Of a DNA stretch of 64,000 nucleotides, positions 63,687-64,000 are shown one piece after another (the stretch's first letter is position 1; every line of letters begins with the position of its first letter). Source of the DNA: JAGXLC01 sp964585385 (GTDB lineage Bacteria > Bacteroidota > Bacteroidia > Bacteroidales > UBA12077); the NCBI GenBank assembly GCA_964585385.1, contig CAZPDP010000005.1, positions 1 through 64,000 of the forward strand, written 5' to 3'. A program made the position numbers and the translations under genes. The notes beneath the pieces are model-generated. The model was not told the DNA's origin. It searched no databases and saw nothing but the letters and a program-made list of their open reading frames with translations.

Positions 63687-64000
63687 TCTTTATTATCATT
63701 ATTCTTTTTCATTTGGTTCATGATTTCATTTTGTCTTGTAATAGATGCTTTGTGAACCAATTGCAATAATTCTCTGATAAATTTTTCTGATAAACCCAGT
63801 CTTTTTCCCCGGGATAACCTGGATGATATTATTTTTTGCCATCTTCTTAACTGGAAAATGGTTACTTTTTTTTGGCTTTTGTATTTAGCTATTTCTTCGA
63901 CAACATCCATTCTTTTTGCCAGGAGCTCTATGATCTGTTCGTCAATAGAATCAATCTTCTCTCTTAATGTTTCCATGGTATCCTGAAAAAGAGCGTCCCC
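63683..64000 (-). CDS. Chorismate mutase (type II), probably C-terminal part of a DAHP synthase fusion
   Basis: The visible 97 residues from ATG 63976 form an all-helical AroQ-type chorismate mutase (LREKIDSIDEQIIELLAKRM, then RRWQKIISSRLSRGK). The frame stays open from that ATG to the window edge (eight more codons), and the residues resemble the C-terminal mutase of Bacteroidota bifunctional DAHP synthase/chorismate mutase proteins. It is therefore listed as partial at the right edge. If the ATG is the true start it would be a free 97-residue mutase. It converts chorismate to prephenate. Confidence 0.8.
   Translation of the reverse strand, partial: GDALFQDTMETLREKIDSIDEQIIELLAKRMDVVEEIAKYKSQKKVTIFQLRRWQKIISSRLSRGKRLGLSEKFIRELLQLVHKASITRQNEIMNQMKKNNDNKD

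Noticed and set aside
1..64000. CRISPR arrays, tRNA/rRNA genes, transposases, phage genes
   Set aside because: None seen. The only repeats are the hairpin elements, which are too few and too far apart for CRISPR.

Overview
The window looks like a contiguous piece of chromosome from a Bacteroidota bacterium. The supporting signs are the type IX secretion translocon SprA with its ruvA-sprA-gcvH order, the lpxD-lpxC/fabZ-lpxA order with LpxC and FabZ fused, a rimP-nusA-infB operon with a very long IF2, an Alternative Complex III (Act) operon, lipoproteins of Bacteroidota type, low-to-moderate G+C, and repeated promoter-like boxes of the Bacteroidota form TTTG-N17-20-TAnnTTTG. The exact order or family cannot be fixed from the sequence. 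A caa3 oxidase next to a HydF maturase suggests a facultative lifestyle or an aerobe that keeps a [FeFe]-hydrogenase.

Layout. 1-5.0 kb: a signalling region with a multi-PAS histidine kinase running off the left edge, two tandem PAS-HTH regulators with non-ATG starts, and a lone receiver protein whose phospho-acceptor Asp is replaced by Glu. 5.2-14.4 kb: envelope and housekeeping genes on the plus strand (M23 peptidase, dxr, rseP, tatA, a LysM transglycosylase, a DUF4837 lipoprotein, M17 aminopeptidase, pdxA). 14.4-21.1 kb: a minus-strand SUF operon in the order sufB-C-D-S-E-sufT-like-queG. 21.5-32.1 kb: thiL, the lipid A operon, an HD hydrolase, and the rimP-nusA-infB operon with an attenuator-like hairpin in its leader. 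32.2-40.7 kb: gcvH, sprA and ruvA. 40.9-43.6 kb: aspA-hydF. 43.6-46.2 kb: an unusual propeller lipoprotein and a methyltransferase. 46.6-59.8 kb: two convergent respiratory operons, SCO plus an A2-type caa3 oxidase (plus strand) and ctaB plus Act genes A, B, C, D, F, E (minus strand). Together they would carry electrons from quinol through ACIII to oxygen. 60-64 kb: a heavy-metal-binding lipoprotein, a DoxX protein, a glutamine cyclotransferase, a HAD-like hydrolase, pssA, purS, and the C-terminal chorismate mutase part of a protein that runs off the right edge.

The least explained structure is a dispersed intergenic repeat. Three long copies (near 4.5, 8.7 and 46.4 kb) and two short ones (near 11.7 and 22.6 kb) lie just after stop codons and share a series of hairpins with compensating or wobble changes. 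Other points for follow-up are the Glu-for-Asp receiver, the tandem PAS-HTH pair, the rimP leader hairpin, the aspA-hydF pair lying near gcvH, the six-heme ActA, and the lipoprotein-propeller fusion. No tRNA, rRNA, CRISPR array, transposase or phage gene was seen.
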